Notes under the pieces: model-generated
What the model was told of the DNA's origin: nothing
The model's input: the letters and a program-made list of their open reading frames with translations, nothing else
Databases searched by the model: none
Assembly: GCF_013318015.2 (NCBI RefSeq)
Contig: NZ_CP115843.1
Coordinates: forward strand, 124,001 to 188,000
Length of the DNA: 64,000 nt
Source of the DNA: Agrobacterium tumefaciens
Lineage (GTDB): Bacteria; Pseudomonadota; Alphaproteobacteria; Rhizobiales; Rhizobiaceae
Direction of reading: 5' to 3'
Part shown: positions 26,592 to 36,678 of the stretch, piece after piece
Position numbering within the stretch: the first letter of the stretch is position 1
How the letters are laid out: every line of letters starts with the position of its first letter
Program-made: the position numbers and the translations under genes

Positions 26592-27599
26592 ATGCTTGTC
26601 GAAGGAAAATGGGTCGAGAATTGGCAGCCGGTACAGGCCAAGGATGAAAAGGGCGGCTTTGTCCGCCAGATCTCCGGCTTTCGCAGCTGGGTGACGCCCG
26701 ACGGCAGCGCCGGGCCGACCGGCGAGGTGGGCTTCAAGGCCGAAGCCGGGCGCTACCACCTCTACGTCGCGCTGATTTGCCCCTGGGCATCGCGGACGCT
26801 GATCGCTCGCAAGCTCAAGGGCCTTGAGGATGTCGTCTCGGTCTCTGTCGTCGAGCCGGCACTGACCGATCAGGGCTGGCGTTTCGGGGACTATCCCGGT
26901 TCATCCCGTGACGACGTCAACGGCGCCACATACCTGCACGAACTCTACACGCGCGCCGATCCGCACTACACCGGCCGCGCTACCGTGCCCGTCCTGTGGG
27001 ACAGGAAGCGCGCAACGATCGTCAGCAACGAATCCGCCGAGATCGTGCGCATGTTCAACTCCGGCTTCGGGGACCTGGCGACGGACGCGTTCGAGCTCTA
27101 TCCCGAGCATCTGCGCGCTGCCATCGACGGGCTGAACGATCGCATCTATCCGAGCCTCAACAACGGCGTCTACCGCGCCGGTTTCGCGACGACACAGATC
27201 GCCTACGAGGAAGCCTTCGCCGAGGTGTTCGGCATGCTCGACGAGCTCGAAACCCGGCTGGAGCGAACCGGCCCCTTCCTGTTCGGCGACGCGTTTACGG
27301 AAGCTGATATCCGTCTTTTCGTGACGCTGGTGCGCTTCGATGCGGCCTATCATGGCCTGTTCAAATGCAACCTGCGCCGCATTGCCGACTATGATCGGTT
27401 AAGCGCCTATCTCGCCCGCGTTCTCGCTGTTCCCGGCATCCGAGAGACCGTCAATATCGATCATATCAAGCGCGGCTACTATTCGATCAAGGCACTTAAC
27501 CCGACCGGCATCGTCCCGCTTGGTCCCGATCTTCCGGGGCTGGCTCCCGTCAACCTGTCTCCGCGTGAAGCGGTTCTTTCAAAGGAAGTCCGCTCATGA
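26592..27599 (+). CDS. glutathionyl-hydroquinone reductase (YqjG/ECM4-type glutathione transferase)
   Basis: Xi-class glutathione transferase of 335 residues. The catalytic Cys is in YVALICPWASRTLIARKLKG, with the long WRFGDYPGS segment after it. NESAEIVRMFN is the glutathione-binding turn and GPFLFGDAFTEADIRLFVTL the C-terminal helical domain. These enzymes reduce glutathionyl-hydroquinones back to hydroquinones with glutathione. In this operon it would rescue quinones trapped by glutathione. The stop overlaps the next start by 4 bp. Confidence 0.92.
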   Translation: MLVEGKWVENWQPVQAKDEKGGFVRQISGFRSWVTPDGSAGPTGEVGFKAEAGRYHLYVALICPWASRTLIARKLKGLEDVVSVSVVEPALTDQGWRFGDYPGSSRDDVNGATYLHELYTRADPHYTGRATVPVLWDRKRATIVSNESAEIVRMFNSGFGDLATDAFELYPEHLRAAIDGLNDRIYPSLNNGVYRAGFATTQIAYEEAFAEVFGMLDELETRLERTGPFLFGDAFTEADIRLFVTLVRFDAAYHGLFKCNLRRIADYDRLSAYLARVLAVPGIRETVNIDHIKRGYYSIKALNPTGIVPLGPDLPGLAPVNLSPREAVLSKEVRS

Positions 27600-28216
27600 G
27601 CGCACTCGTTATTTTTCTCCATGGAGTAGGCAGCCGCGGCGCGGATCTAGCTGGGCTCGGCGGTATGTGGGGGCCGCAACTGTCGGATACGGCCTTCGCC
27701 GCTCCGGACGCCCCCTTCGCATTCGATCAGGGTGGGCCTGGCCGGCAATGGTTCAGCGTACGTGGCGTGACCGAGGCCGATCGCCCGCAACGGGTGGCCG
27801 ATGCGCGCGAGGCCTTCGATCAGACCATCCGAGCGATTATAGAGACGCATGGCCTTGCCGGACGTCTCGAGCGCGTCGCGCTTGTGGGATTCTCGCAAGG
27901 GTCGATCATGGCGCTGGACGCCGTCGCCTCCGGTCGCTGGCCGGTTGGAGCGGTGGTTGCCTTTTCCGGACGCCTGGCCTCGCCCGAGCCTTTGGCGCCC
28001 GCGACCGGCACGAAAGTGTTGCTTGTCCACGGTGACGCCGATCCGGTGATCCCGGCGCAGGAATCCGCTCAGGCGGAGGCAACCCTTCAGACCGCCGGTG
28101 TCGATGCCCGCCATCAAAGACTTCGGGGACTCGGCCACACGATCTCTGCCGAGGGGGCCGCAATCGCCGGCAAATTCCTCGACGATGTTTTCGGTGCAGT
28201 TGCAGTCTCGGAGTGA
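27596..28216 (+). CDS. phospholipase/carboxylesterase-family hydrolase (MhqD-like)
   Basis: Alpha/beta hydrolase of 206 residues. The oxyanion start is FLHGVGSRGADL, the nucleophile is in VGFSQGSIMALDAV, the Asp in VHGDADPVIPA and the His in RGLGHTISAE. Size and motifs match the carboxylesterase family that includes MhqD and YpfH. In B. subtilis mhqD is co-transcribed with a VOC dioxygenase (mhqE) and responds to methylhydroquinone. Last gene of the operon. Confidence 0.87.
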   Translation: MSALVIFLHGVGSRGADLAGLGGMWGPQLSDTAFAAPDAPFAFDQGGPGRQWFSVRGVTEADRPQRVADAREAFDQTIRAIIETHGLAGRLERVALVGFSQGSIMALDAVASGRWPVGAVVAFSGRLASPEPLAPATGTKVLLVHGDADPVIPAQESAQAEATLQTAGVDARHQRLRGLGHTISAEGAAIAGKFLDDVFGAVAVSE

Positions 28217-28381
28217 AATGCAACGCGTGCGGGACGATAGTTTCCACGCGTTTATTCCTGAGAAGAGCATCGCCAAGAAACCGAGAAAGTGATGAAGTGC
28301 CACCGATTGCTCCAACGGTCGTACACGGAATAGTATAATCCCATCATCATTGCATTGTGCAGGCTTGAATGGACCTCAACT

Positions 28382-29296
28382 ATGGATCGTCTCGATTGTG
28401 AACGCATGTTCGTCACCGTGCTTGACACGGGGAGTTTCGCGGCGGCCGCGCAACGGCTCGGCACGAGCAGCGGACAAGCCTCGAAGCTGGTTTCGAAACT
28501 GGAGGCTGATATCGGGGTCCAGCTCATCAAGCGCACTACCCGCGCGCTATCGGTGACGGAGGTCGGGCAGGCCTATTATGAGCGGATGAAGGTCCTGCTC
28601 GAGGAATTCGACAGCCTAGACGCCTCTGTCCGCAACGCCTCCGGCGCTCCCGCCGGGCGCCTTCGGCTGACGGCCCCTATGACTTTCGGGACGACCTGCC
28701 TTACCCCCGTGCTGATCGACTTCGCCAATGCCTTTCCGCAAATCCAGCTCGATGTCAGCTTCTCCGATCGGGTCGTAAATCTCGTCGACGAAGGGTTCGA
28801 TGTCGCCATCCGGATAGGCAAGCCGCAGGACAGCGCCATGATCGCCCGAAAGATCTGCGACGCCCGCGTCGTTGTCGTCGCGGCTCCTTCCTATCTCGCC
28901 AGCAGGGGGCTGCCGGGAACACCGGAAGATCTGGACGGACACGACTGCATCATCGACACCAATTTCCGCGATCCGTTCCATTGGACATTCAAGTCAACCG
29001 CTTCACCGGAATCGTTGACGGTGACAGTATCGGGACGGTTGAGCTTTTCGAACGGCGAGACATGCCTCGCCGCAGCTACGGCCGGTCTCGGTATCGCCCG
29101 CGTGCCGAGCTTCATTGCGGGGCCTCTTGTTCGCGCTGGACGCGTGCAGCCGTTGTTCACTGATCGCGAGGATGCGCCGCTCGCCATTCATGCGCTTTAC
29201 CCGCCCGCACGGCATCTGGCTCTCAAGGTTCGGGCGGTCGTCGACTTTCTCGCGAGTTGCTATCGCGGGCAACCGGAATGGGATCGTGGCTGGTGA
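28382..29296 (+). CDS. LysR-type regulator
   Basis: LysR protein of 304 residues of the CrgA/DmlR-like subgroup: DCERMFVTVLDTGSFAAAAQ, with HTH RLGTSSGQASKLVSKLEA and the typical RTTRALSVTEVG. The effector domain begins GRLRLTAPMTFGTTCLTPV. The start is taken at the ATG 28382; a GTG nine codons upstream is open. It lies 165 bp after the quinone operon on the same strand. The target is unknown. Confidence 0.9.
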   Translation: MDRLDCERMFVTVLDTGSFAAAAQRLGTSSGQASKLVSKLEADIGVQLIKRTTRALSVTEVGQAYYERMKVLLEEFDSLDASVRNASGAPAGRLRLTAPMTFGTTCLTPVLIDFANAFPQIQLDVSFSDRVVNLVDEGFDVAIRIGKPQDSAMIARKICDARVVVVAAPSYLASRGLPGTPEDLDGHDCIIDTNFRDPFHWTFKSTASPESLTVTVSGRLSFSNGETCLAAATAGLGIARVPSFIAGPLVRAGRVQPLFTDREDAPLAIHALYPPARHLALKVRAVVDFLASCYRGQPEWDRGW

Positions 29297-29760
29297 CCAT
29301 TGCCGTTCGTCCGGAAGAACGGCCCCATATCTTCATGTCATGCTGTTGCAACGTTCGGCTTCGCACACTCATCACATAGCAACCGATGAGGGCCTGATGG
29401 TGGCAGGAAAGTTCAGTAGTCGAACTCAAGAAACCTTGCAATTCAAACAAGCCCGGAAAGATGCGGCTGAAATTTGCTGGAATCAGTCGGGGGATACGGA
29501 ACTTTGGCGACGCTGTCGTTCCCTGCCGCAATAATTATCGTCGACGACTAAGATGCTACAGCCATGGATCCGATCTCAACCATCTAAAAAAGGGAGCGAT
29601 GCAAGTTATCCGTCACTATTTTCTCTTTTGGTTTCGGCCAGGTATGTGTCCATAGTTCGGGATGCACTCGACCAATGCGCCGTGCAGGAGAATTCTTGTT
29701 GTGTTTTTATTGTTCTTTTCAAATCCTGAACTGTGTTTCCATCACCAGGCCAAACGCAGC
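29297..29760. other. 464 bp without a supported gene
   Basis: Apart from the hairpin at 29302-29323, short frames only and no recognisable family. It borders the 3' end of a decayed quinone oxidoreductase and may be part of the same eroded patch. Confidence 0.4.
29302..29323 (+). terminator. hairpin just after the LysR gene
   Basis: GCCGTTC-N8-GAACGGC, a perfect 7-bp stem beginning 6 bp after the LysR stop. No T-run follows, so termination is only possible. Confidence 0.4.
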
Positions 29761-30560
29761 TCAGGTCAGAACGACGATCGGATTGATCGTAAAGACGCGC
29801 GCGATTCTGACCGGGAGCGCACCGGAGGCGACGTCATAAACCAATGACTGAAAAGGTATCTCGACGAGGTCCAAGACGTGCCTGCCATAGCTTGTCAGCG
29901 AACCCGGGCACGGGATCGCTCATTTGGCCCCGACAATGCCCGCCGTGAAGACGAGGCCACCGCGATCCGCGCAGAGCAGCGAATCTTCCAGTGTCGTCGT
30001 GCCAAGGAGTTCGAGAACCTTGTCGAAGCGCAAACCGATGGAGGCGATCGCGCCATCGTCGATGATGACCCGGTGGGCGCCGAGCTGTTTTAGGGCTGTA
30101 ATCCGGCTTTCCCGGCGCGTGGTGGCGAACACGTTCGCGCCGGCCCGACGCGCGAGTGCGACGCTGCCATTCCGACTGAAGTCGTGACACACGCAGGAGG
30201 CGTTGTCTTTGCTGAAGATCAAGCGACGAGAACAGGGATCCCCATGCCGTCTGGAGCATATCCGGGAGCGTGGCGAGGACGCCCCAGGGAAGATTTGTCT
30301 CGATCTTGACCACATTCTTGGTCGGCACGCAGTTGAACTGCGCATGGCCGCGTTGAACTGCGTGCCATGCCGCCCATCACCGTCGCCACGACATAGCAAC
30401 GGGCGAAGTCGCCCCCGGTGCCTCCTCAATGGCGCCTACCGCCTCAATCCCGAGGATCCGCGGAAGACTTACCGTGGCAGACCCTGCCTGGTAAAAAGCT
30501 CGGACCGGTTAAAGCCAAATGCCTTTACACCGATCCGAGCCCATCCCGAGGTTGCTTTCA
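29761..30560 (-). pseudogene. zinc-type quinone oxidoreductase / alcohol dehydrogenase family, multiply broken
   Basis: Pieces of a medium-chain oxidoreductase of the Qor family appear in order but in different frames. They are VKAFGFNRSELFTRQG; then LGIEAVGAIEEAPGGDFAR; then KNVVKIETNLPWGVLATLPD and MLQTAWGSLFSSLDLQQ; then ALARRAGANVFATTRRESR and FDKVLELLGTTTLEDSLLC; then SLVYDVASGALPVRIARVF, followed by PIVVLT and a stop at 29761. The first 25 or so residues are missing at the junction with the SDR gene, and the final HRLMEE-type helix is deleted. At least four frame changes and one stop exclude function. Confidence 0.87.
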
Positions 30561-30564
30561 GCTG

Positions 30565-31374
<810 letters not shown>

Positions 31375-31415
31375 TTAGTTGATCTCCATGACTGGCGGCT
31401 CAAGCGGCCATCTGA

Positions 31416-31620
31416 TCAGCGATCCAGAAACGCACACAGGTCGTTGGTAAAACTTCACAGGATTCTTGAAGGCAAAGATGTGGTCGCCTTCCTCCTCGGC
31501 TGAGTAGACAACAGGCTCCGATCCATTGATCTGCGCCTGCATCCATCGCTGGCTCAGGACATTGTTGCTGTTGTCGCTGGTGAAGATCGCGGTCGGAACG
31601 TCGATCTTGCGGCTGATCAC
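31416..31620 (-). pseudogene. alpha/beta-hydrolase C-terminal fragment
   Basis: Only the last 65 or so residues of a hydrolase remain: IDVPTAIFTSDNSNNV, ...RWMQAQINGSE and GDHIFAFKNPVKF. An extra T in the T-run after KF shifts the frame; removing it gives the normal end TNDLCAFLDR and a stop at 31416. The fragment begins within 2 bp of the FMN reductase stop, so the front of the gene was lost in a rearrangement there. Confidence 0.7.
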
Positions 31621-31621
31621 G

Positions 31622-32182
31622 TCACGCTCTTGACCGATTGCTGGCGATCCATTTTCCGAAGGCCGTCATCAACGCCGTGAGGAACTTTTCGGTGTTCTCG
31701 TTCACAAGGTTTCCGCTTTCGTCGAGCAGGTTCCCGACGCCGCCGATATAGGCTTCTGGCTGCTGCAAAGTCGGCACGTCTAGAAAGACCAGCGACTGGC
31801 GCAGATGATGGTTGGCTCCGAACCCGCCGATCCCTCCTGGCGAGACGCTGACGACCGCACCGGGCTTGCCGCTCCACACGCTCTTGCCGTACGGCCGGGA
31901 CCCGACGTCGAGTGCGTTCTTGAGAACGGCCGGCACCGAGCGGTTATATTCCGGCGTGACGAACAGGACGGCATCGAAAGGTCTCACCTTGTCTCTGAAT
32001 GCGGCCCAGGCGGCAGGCGGAGTCTCTAGTTCAAGATCCTCGTTATAGAGCGGCAGATCACCGATCTCGACGATTTCAAAGTTCAGGTCCTTCGGTGCAA
32101 GGCCCATGAGCACATGCGCCATTTTGCGGTTGAGTGAGGCCTTGCGCAGACTGCCGACAAGAACGGCGACGGATGTGGTCAT
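31622..32182 (-). CDS. NADPH-dependent FMN reductase (ChrR/azoreductase-like)
   Basis: Flavodoxin-like reductase of 186 residues. The FMN phosphate loop is VLVGSLRKASLNRKMA, the flavin loop is FVTPEYNRSVPAVLKNALD, and KPGAVVSVSPGGIGGFGANH follows. The family reduces quinones, azo dyes or chromate with NAD(P)H. AAGGA precedes the ATG. It is complete although its 3' end abuts a hydrolase fragment. Confidence 0.9.
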   Translation of the reverse strand: MTTSVAVLVGSLRKASLNRKMAHVLMGLAPKDLNFEIVEIGDLPLYNEDLELETPPAAWAAFRDKVRPFDAVLFVTPEYNRSVPAVLKNALDVGSRPYGKSVWSGKPGAVVSVSPGGIGGFGANHHLRQSLVFLDVPTLQQPEAYIGGVGNLLDESGNLVNENTEKFLTALMTAFGKWIASNRSRA

Positions 32183-32306
32183 GGCGTTTTTCCTTGCGAG
32201 GTTGATTGTGATGCAGGTTGACGGGTGGTTGATTGAGCGATTCCTCGCCTGTCCATGCCGGTGCCCGCCCTGGACTTGATCTCAGCTTGAAGTAAGCCAA
32301 CCATTC

Positions 32307-33755
32307 TCACGAATGACCAGCCAGGTCTTCGCGGCTACGCCCTCGCATCCTGAGAACAAGCGCTAGGAAGAAAAGAAACACTACGACCAGGCCGGAGATC
32401 ATGGCCGGCACGATGTAAGGCTGCATCCGGGCGAGCAGCGGCTGCGGTCCACCGGCGCGGGAGACAGCCACGTCGGCCAGCGACACACGTGCCTGCGGAT
32501 TGCCATAGCTGGACAGCAGATAATTGGAGATATCCGCCACCTGTTGATCGGAGAGCGCGCCGACGAAGGAGCCCGTGCCGAAGTGGGGCATCAGGACCTC
32601 CTTACCGCCCGCATTGCGCTCGATGCCGTAGAGTACGGTAGCGACGAGATTTGCCGGCTCGATGGCTCCAGTAGCGGTATTGTGGAACAGCGACGGATAG
32701 GCCTGGTTCTCGCTGCCGGCACCGGTAGGTTGGTGACAGCTGGCGCAATTGCCGCTGTAGAGTTCCGCGCCGGTGCGCAGGCTGTCATGGGCATTGGAGG
32801 GGAAGATTCCGCGGATCTCGGCCTCGCTGCTGACCGAAGCACCGAAGTCATGCGCTGGCTTCGTTTCGCGCGGATCACGAATAGCGGGAACCGACTTCAG
32901 ATAGATAGCAAGTGCCCGAAGATCGGCCTCGGGAAGATGCTGCAGACTGTTCTCCACCGCCTCCGCCATGCCGCCACCGGCCTGGTTCTTCCCGTCAGCG
33001 TGACCGGTACGGAAATAGGTCACCAATTCGTCGGTGCTCCAGCCGCCGATACCGCTCACCGGGTCGGACGTGATGTTGGGAGCGAACCAGGGGCCGACAA
33101 AGCCGCCGGCCAGATAAGCGCTTGAATCCTCACCCATCAGCACACCGCGAGGTGTGTGGCAGGAACTGCAATGACCGAGTGCGCCAACCAGGTAGGCTCC
33201 TCGGTTCTGCTCCTCGCTTTTTATCGGGTTCGGCTGGAAAGGTGTCTTGCGCGCATAGATGAGGTTCCAGGCAGCCATGGAGAAGCGGATGTTGAAGGGG
33301 AAGGGCAGTGCGGTCTGGACCTGAGGCGCTTCGTCAACTGGCTGCACACCGAGCATGAAATACGCGTAGAGGGCACTGATGTCGGCGTCGGTCAGCTCGG
33401 CATAGGCGTCATAAGGCATGGCGGGATACAGATGGACGCCGTCCTTGCGCACGCCGTTGCGCACGGCGCGCCCGAATTCGGCCTCTGAATAGGTGCCGAT
33501 GCCCGTCGTCTTTGACGGAGTGATGTTGGTGGAGACGATCGCGCCGAGCGGGGACTCGATGGCGTAGCCGCCAGCGAATGGCTTGCCGCCTCGCGGAGCG
33601 GTGTGGCAGGCCATGCAGTCGGCGCCGGTGGCGACCATGCGGCCCTGCTGCACGAGTGCAACATCCTGGGCCTGCGCCCCAAGGGGTGCGAGTGCGACTA
33701 ACAGCGTGGCGCACAGGAGAGCGCCGGAGAGGGCATGTTCTACCTTCATCGTCAT
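32307..33755 (-). CDS. triheme cytochrome c subunit of a membrane-bound dehydrogenase
   Basis: Cytochrome of 482 residues with a cleavable signal peptide (ending near GAQAQD), three heme sites CMACH, CSSCH and CASCH, each followed by a distal Met region, and a C-terminal membrane anchor (PAMISGLVVVFLFFLALVL). Size and layout match the cytochrome subunit of gluconate, sorbitol, fructose or alcohol dehydrogenases, which passes electrons to ubiquinone. Its start overlaps the flavoprotein stop by 4 bp. Third gene of a small-large-cytochrome operon. Confidence 0.93.
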   Translation of the reverse strand: MTMKVEHALSGALLCATLLVALAPLGAQAQDVALVQQGRMVATGADCMACHTAPRGGKPFAGGYAIESPLGAIVSTNITPSKTTGIGTYSEAEFGRAVRNGVRKDGVHLYPAMPYDAYAELTDADISALYAYFMLGVQPVDEAPQVQTALPFPFNIRFSMAAWNLIYARKTPFQPNPIKSEEQNRGAYLVGALGHCSSCHTPRGVLMGEDSSAYLAGGFVGPWFAPNITSDPVSGIGGWSTDELVTYFRTGHADGKNQAGGGMAEAVENSLQHLPEADLRALAIYLKSVPAIRDPRETKPAHDFGASVSSEAEIRGIFPSNAHDSLRTGAELYSGNCASCHQPTGAGSENQAYPSLFHNTATGAIEPANLVATVLYGIERNAGGKEVLMPHFGTGSFVGALSDQQVADISNYLLSSYGNPQARVSLADVAVSRAGGPQPLLARMQPYIVPAMISGLVVVFLFFLALVLRMRGRSREDLAGHS

Positions 33756-35398
33756 GCCCTCAGCGCGCCGGAGATGTCGTCCGCAGCCTTGATGCCGAGG
33801 GCAGCCATGGTTAGGGTCGAGTTGACCACGCTTGCAGAGGGCATGGCGCCGCCACCGGGAATCCAGAGGTTGGCGTGGTCATGGGCGCGGCAATTGCCGT
33901 CCACAACGGAGGTCGTTGGGTTAGCACCCATGATGGTGCCCCCCATGATGTGGTTGTTGGCGTTGAGCGCCGTCGTGATGTTCAGCTCAGTGGCGTTGAA
34001 CAGGCCCGCGATCTGCTTCAACTGCGACACGGAGGCCTCGTAGCCATTCCGGACATAGTCACCCACGTCGTAATAGACGTCGGGGCAGGCAATGCCATGC
34101 GGGTCGCGGCGGGTCTTGCTGAGTGTCACGCGGTTCTTCGGATCCGGCAGCGGTTCGAGGCTGATCGACAGATCGACGCCATGGATGGTGCGCTTGCGAA
34201 TCTCCGCGTCGAGCTCCGCGCCAACGAGGCCCGCCTTCAGCGCCGCATTGGTGGCGGAGGTGACCTGCGTGATGTTGTTGAGGATCATCTTGTTGGCGGA
34301 ATAGTCGGAGCGGAATGCACCGTCGCGGGGGCCGACGAGGCAGCTGCTCTGCGCCGGACCACGGCCGACCCAGAGCGGCTCCTCTGACTGGAAAAAGCAG
34401 TGAAAGCCGGAATGATCCATCATGTTGCGCCCGACCTGGTCGGACGAATTGGCGATGCCCGCCGGGTTAAGCTCGTTGGCAGCAGCCAGCAGAAGGCGCG
34501 GCGATTCCAAAGAGTTGCAGGCGATGACAAAAGCTTGTCCCGTCGCCTTATGGGATCGATGCTCGTTGTCGTACCAGTGGACCGCCGTGACGCGGTTGTT
34601 GGCGTCGGTGTCGATCCGGTAGACGACGGATTCGGCCAGTACCAGCGCCCCCTTGGCCTCGGCGGCCTCGACGGTGTGGATGCCGTTGTACATGGCGCCG
34701 ATCGGACAAATGGGCTGACAATTGTTGTTGCCGCAGCAGGTGGGTCGACCATTCCAGGGCCGGGTGCTGCGTCCCTGCGGGATGGGCACCGAGCGGAAGC
34801 CGTGGGCGTTTACCACCTCGGCGAAGCGCTTGTCGCCATAGCTCCACGGAACCATGTCCATCGGATAGGGGCGGGAGCGTTCAGCGGGCGACTGCAGGGC
34901 GGGATCGTTCGGCCCTGCGACCCCCATGGCGTCTTCGGCGCGACAGTAATATGGCTCAAGCTCGTCATAGGAGATGGGCCAGTCGAGCCCGACGCCGTAG
35001 GTGGAGTGCATCTTCAGGTCGACTGGCAGATGCCGCCAGCTGGAGGCGGCCCAGTGCCAGGTCGTACCGCCCACAGTCTTCAGATAACCCTGCTTGAAGC
35101 CCTTGCCGTCGGGGCCGGAAAGCTCGACGAAATTGTTCTCGGGCCAATAGAGCGGGGCCGGCGCCCATTTGGACTGCGGGAAGAGGCCCTGGAAATCTGA
35201 GCCGGCTCGATTCTGGAATGGCATGTTGCGCCAGTTCTCAACCGCCTGGGCGCGCTCGATGCGCAGACCGGCATCCAGCACCAGAACGGCCTTCCCTTCT
35301 GCCGCAAGTTGGTCGGCGATCAACGCGCCGACCACGCCTGAGCCAACAATCACGACATCAGCGACCGCGTCGCCATTTGAAAATACGGGGCGTTTCAC
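33752..35398 (-). CDS. GMC flavoprotein large subunit of a membrane-bound dehydrogenase
   Basis: FAD-binding GMC oxidoreductase of about 548 residues. The ADP-binding turn is VVIVGSGVVGALIADQLAAE. Features of the gluconate/sorbitol/fructose dehydrogenase branch are KTVGGTTWHWAASSWRHLP, a Cys-rich CCGNNNCQPICPIGAMY (the possible 3Fe-4S cluster segment known in fructose dehydrogenase), and HDHANLWIPGGGAMPS with the catalytic His region near NHIMGGTIMG. The GTG start at 35398 leaves 2 bp after the small-subunit stop. The substrate is unknown. Confidence 0.92.
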   Translation of the reverse strand: MKRPVFSNGDAVADVVIVGSGVVGALIADQLAAEGKAVLVLDAGLRIERAQAVENWRNMPFQNRAGSDFQGLFPQSKWAPAPLYWPENNFVELSGPDGKGFKQGYLKTVGGTTWHWAASSWRHLPVDLKMHSTYGVGLDWPISYDELEPYYCRAEDAMGVAGPNDPALQSPAERSRPYPMDMVPWSYGDKRFAEVVNAHGFRSVPIPQGRSTRPWNGRPTCCGNNNCQPICPIGAMYNGIHTVEAAEAKGALVLAESVVYRIDTDANNRVTAVHWYDNEHRSHKATGQAFVIACNSLESPRLLLAAANELNPAGIANSSDQVGRNMMDHSGFHCFFQSEEPLWVGRGPAQSSCLVGPRDGAFRSDYSANKMILNNITQVTSATNAALKAGLVGAELDAEIRKRTIHGVDLSISLEPLPDPKNRVTLSKTRRDPHGIACPDVYYDVGDYVRNGYEASVSQLKQIAGLFNATELNITTALNANNHIMGGTIMGANPTTSVVDGNCRAHDHANLWIPGGGAMPSASVVNSTLTMAALGIKAADDISGALRA

Positions 35399-35400
35399 GA

Positions 35401-35970
35401 TCAGAGAACCTCGGGGCTGTTCACGGGCATGCGGCTGATGCCGGGTGGCAGCGCGCTCCACCACATGGGGCCCTTGTTGCAATAGGTTGGGACCGTCAGG
35501 CCATCAGCGACGGGCGCGTACATAAGCGCGTCCTTGTAGGCGACGACGACCGGGCCCTTCTGGGTGTCCACGGTACCTTTGTACCAGGCTGCGATGATGC
35601 GCATCAGCGCGCCGTCGAGGCCTGCCTCAACAGCCGCGTCCTTTAGCCCCCGTGGGCTCAGGCCGAGAGTGGCGAAGCCGACGAGGCGGGTGATCTCTTC
35701 ACCCATCCCGTCGCCGGAAAGAGCCTCGAACATGCGCTGGGCAGTGTCGGGCGATAGCTCGGCCCGCCCTGTTGCGATCCGAGATAGGTTGAGAAAGTCC
35801 CTGGCATCGTCAGCCGGATCCGCGATAGCCTGTGGCGCTGGTAGCGCGGCGAAGCCGAAAAGGAAGAAAGCGGCGCTGGTGAGCAGGGTGCGGCGGGAAA
35901 CTGGCCTGGCTGTAAACGGCGCGGAGCGGGGCAGGGCTCCGCTGACGCCAGAATGTCCTCTAGCGATCAA
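35401..35970 (-). CDS. small subunit of a gluconate/sorbitol/fructose dehydrogenase complex, Tat-exported
   Basis: Protein of 189 residues of the FAD-SLDH / gluconate dehydrogenase gamma type. The N-terminus carries a Tat signal, SRRTLLTSAAFFLFGFA. Such small subunits carry the folded flavoprotein partner, which has no signal of its own, through the Tat system. Helical features and the end WWSALPPGISRMP fit the family. The TTG start at 35970 has AGAGGG upstream. First gene of the three-gene operon. Confidence 0.87.
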   Translation of the reverse strand: MIARGHSGVSGALPRSAPFTARPVSRRTLLTSAAFFLFGFAALPAPQAIADPADDARDFLNLSRIATGRAELSPDTAQRMFEALSGDGMGEEITRLVGFATLGLSPRGLKDAAVEAGLDGALMRIIAAWYKGTVDTQKGPVVVAYKDALMYAPVADGLTVPTYCNKGPMWWSALPPGISRMPVNSPEVL

Positions 35971-36299
35971 ATTTGATCCCTCTTATAGACCGAAACGATA
36001 TGTGTCGGCATGGAAAATCCTAACGTTCTTAGAATAGATCCAGAAGCGGTGGCGATATAGTGCGTGTTCAGTCTACTGACTGTAGACCTCGCGGATATCC
36101 GGCGCGTCGGGGGCAACTGCAGTAAGCGACCGAGATCGGATCGCGGGTGACGGCGACCGCTTTGGCGAGCGCATGGCAGGCAGGCAACGCCTTGAATCCG
36201 AAGATGGTGAGAACGATGGTCTGTCATGTCGGAGGACGGGATAGGGCTCCGTGTGTGCGGCATTCACTGATCGGACCCAATTAAACCCGGAGTGAGCGA
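35971..36299. other. 329 bp upstream region without a supported gene
   Basis: It should contain the promoter of the dehydrogenase operon. No operator or complete gene was recognised. It borders an IS91-type remnant, and part may belong to the mobile element's end. Confidence 0.4.
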
Positions 36300-36640
36300 G
36301 GGGACAGGTTGTTTGATACTATGGGGATTTAGCCTAAGTAGTGGATCGCATTTTGCATGGTTGAGCCTTGCCGGAGCCAATGAACAGGTCTGACAGAAGA
36401 TTTTTGTTGGCTGGCTGGCAGACCGCCTGGATCGGGTCCGCATACCCGTGATGTAATGGCGTCGCAGCAACCGGGGCACTGGTGCGTCAAAGGTGGTGGC
36501 TTTGGTCCAGCTTCAGTTGTTGACGGCCATCGGCAAGCAGGGCGCAACAACGAATGCGATTAAATCCGTCGGGAAGGGTGTGAAGCAGGATGCGACGGAT
36601 GAACTCGTGGGCATCGAGCGCCATTACCTCCTGCCTCCCG
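36300..36640 (-). mobile_element. IS91-family transposase remnant
   Basis: Reading the minus strand from about 36620, the frame gives ALDAHEFIRRILLHTLPDGF followed by NRIRCCALLADGRQQ and a stop. This is the characteristic late segment of IS91-type (Y2, rolling-circle) transposases (EFIRRFLLHVLPxGFxRIR). A Cys-rich QCPGCC stretch follows in another frame. The catalytic tyrosines and the front of the gene are absent, so it is a dead fragment. Both ends are approximate. Confidence 0.72.
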
Positions 36641-36678
36641 GCCGTTCGATATTATAAGCCTCCGGTCGGTCGGGGCAT

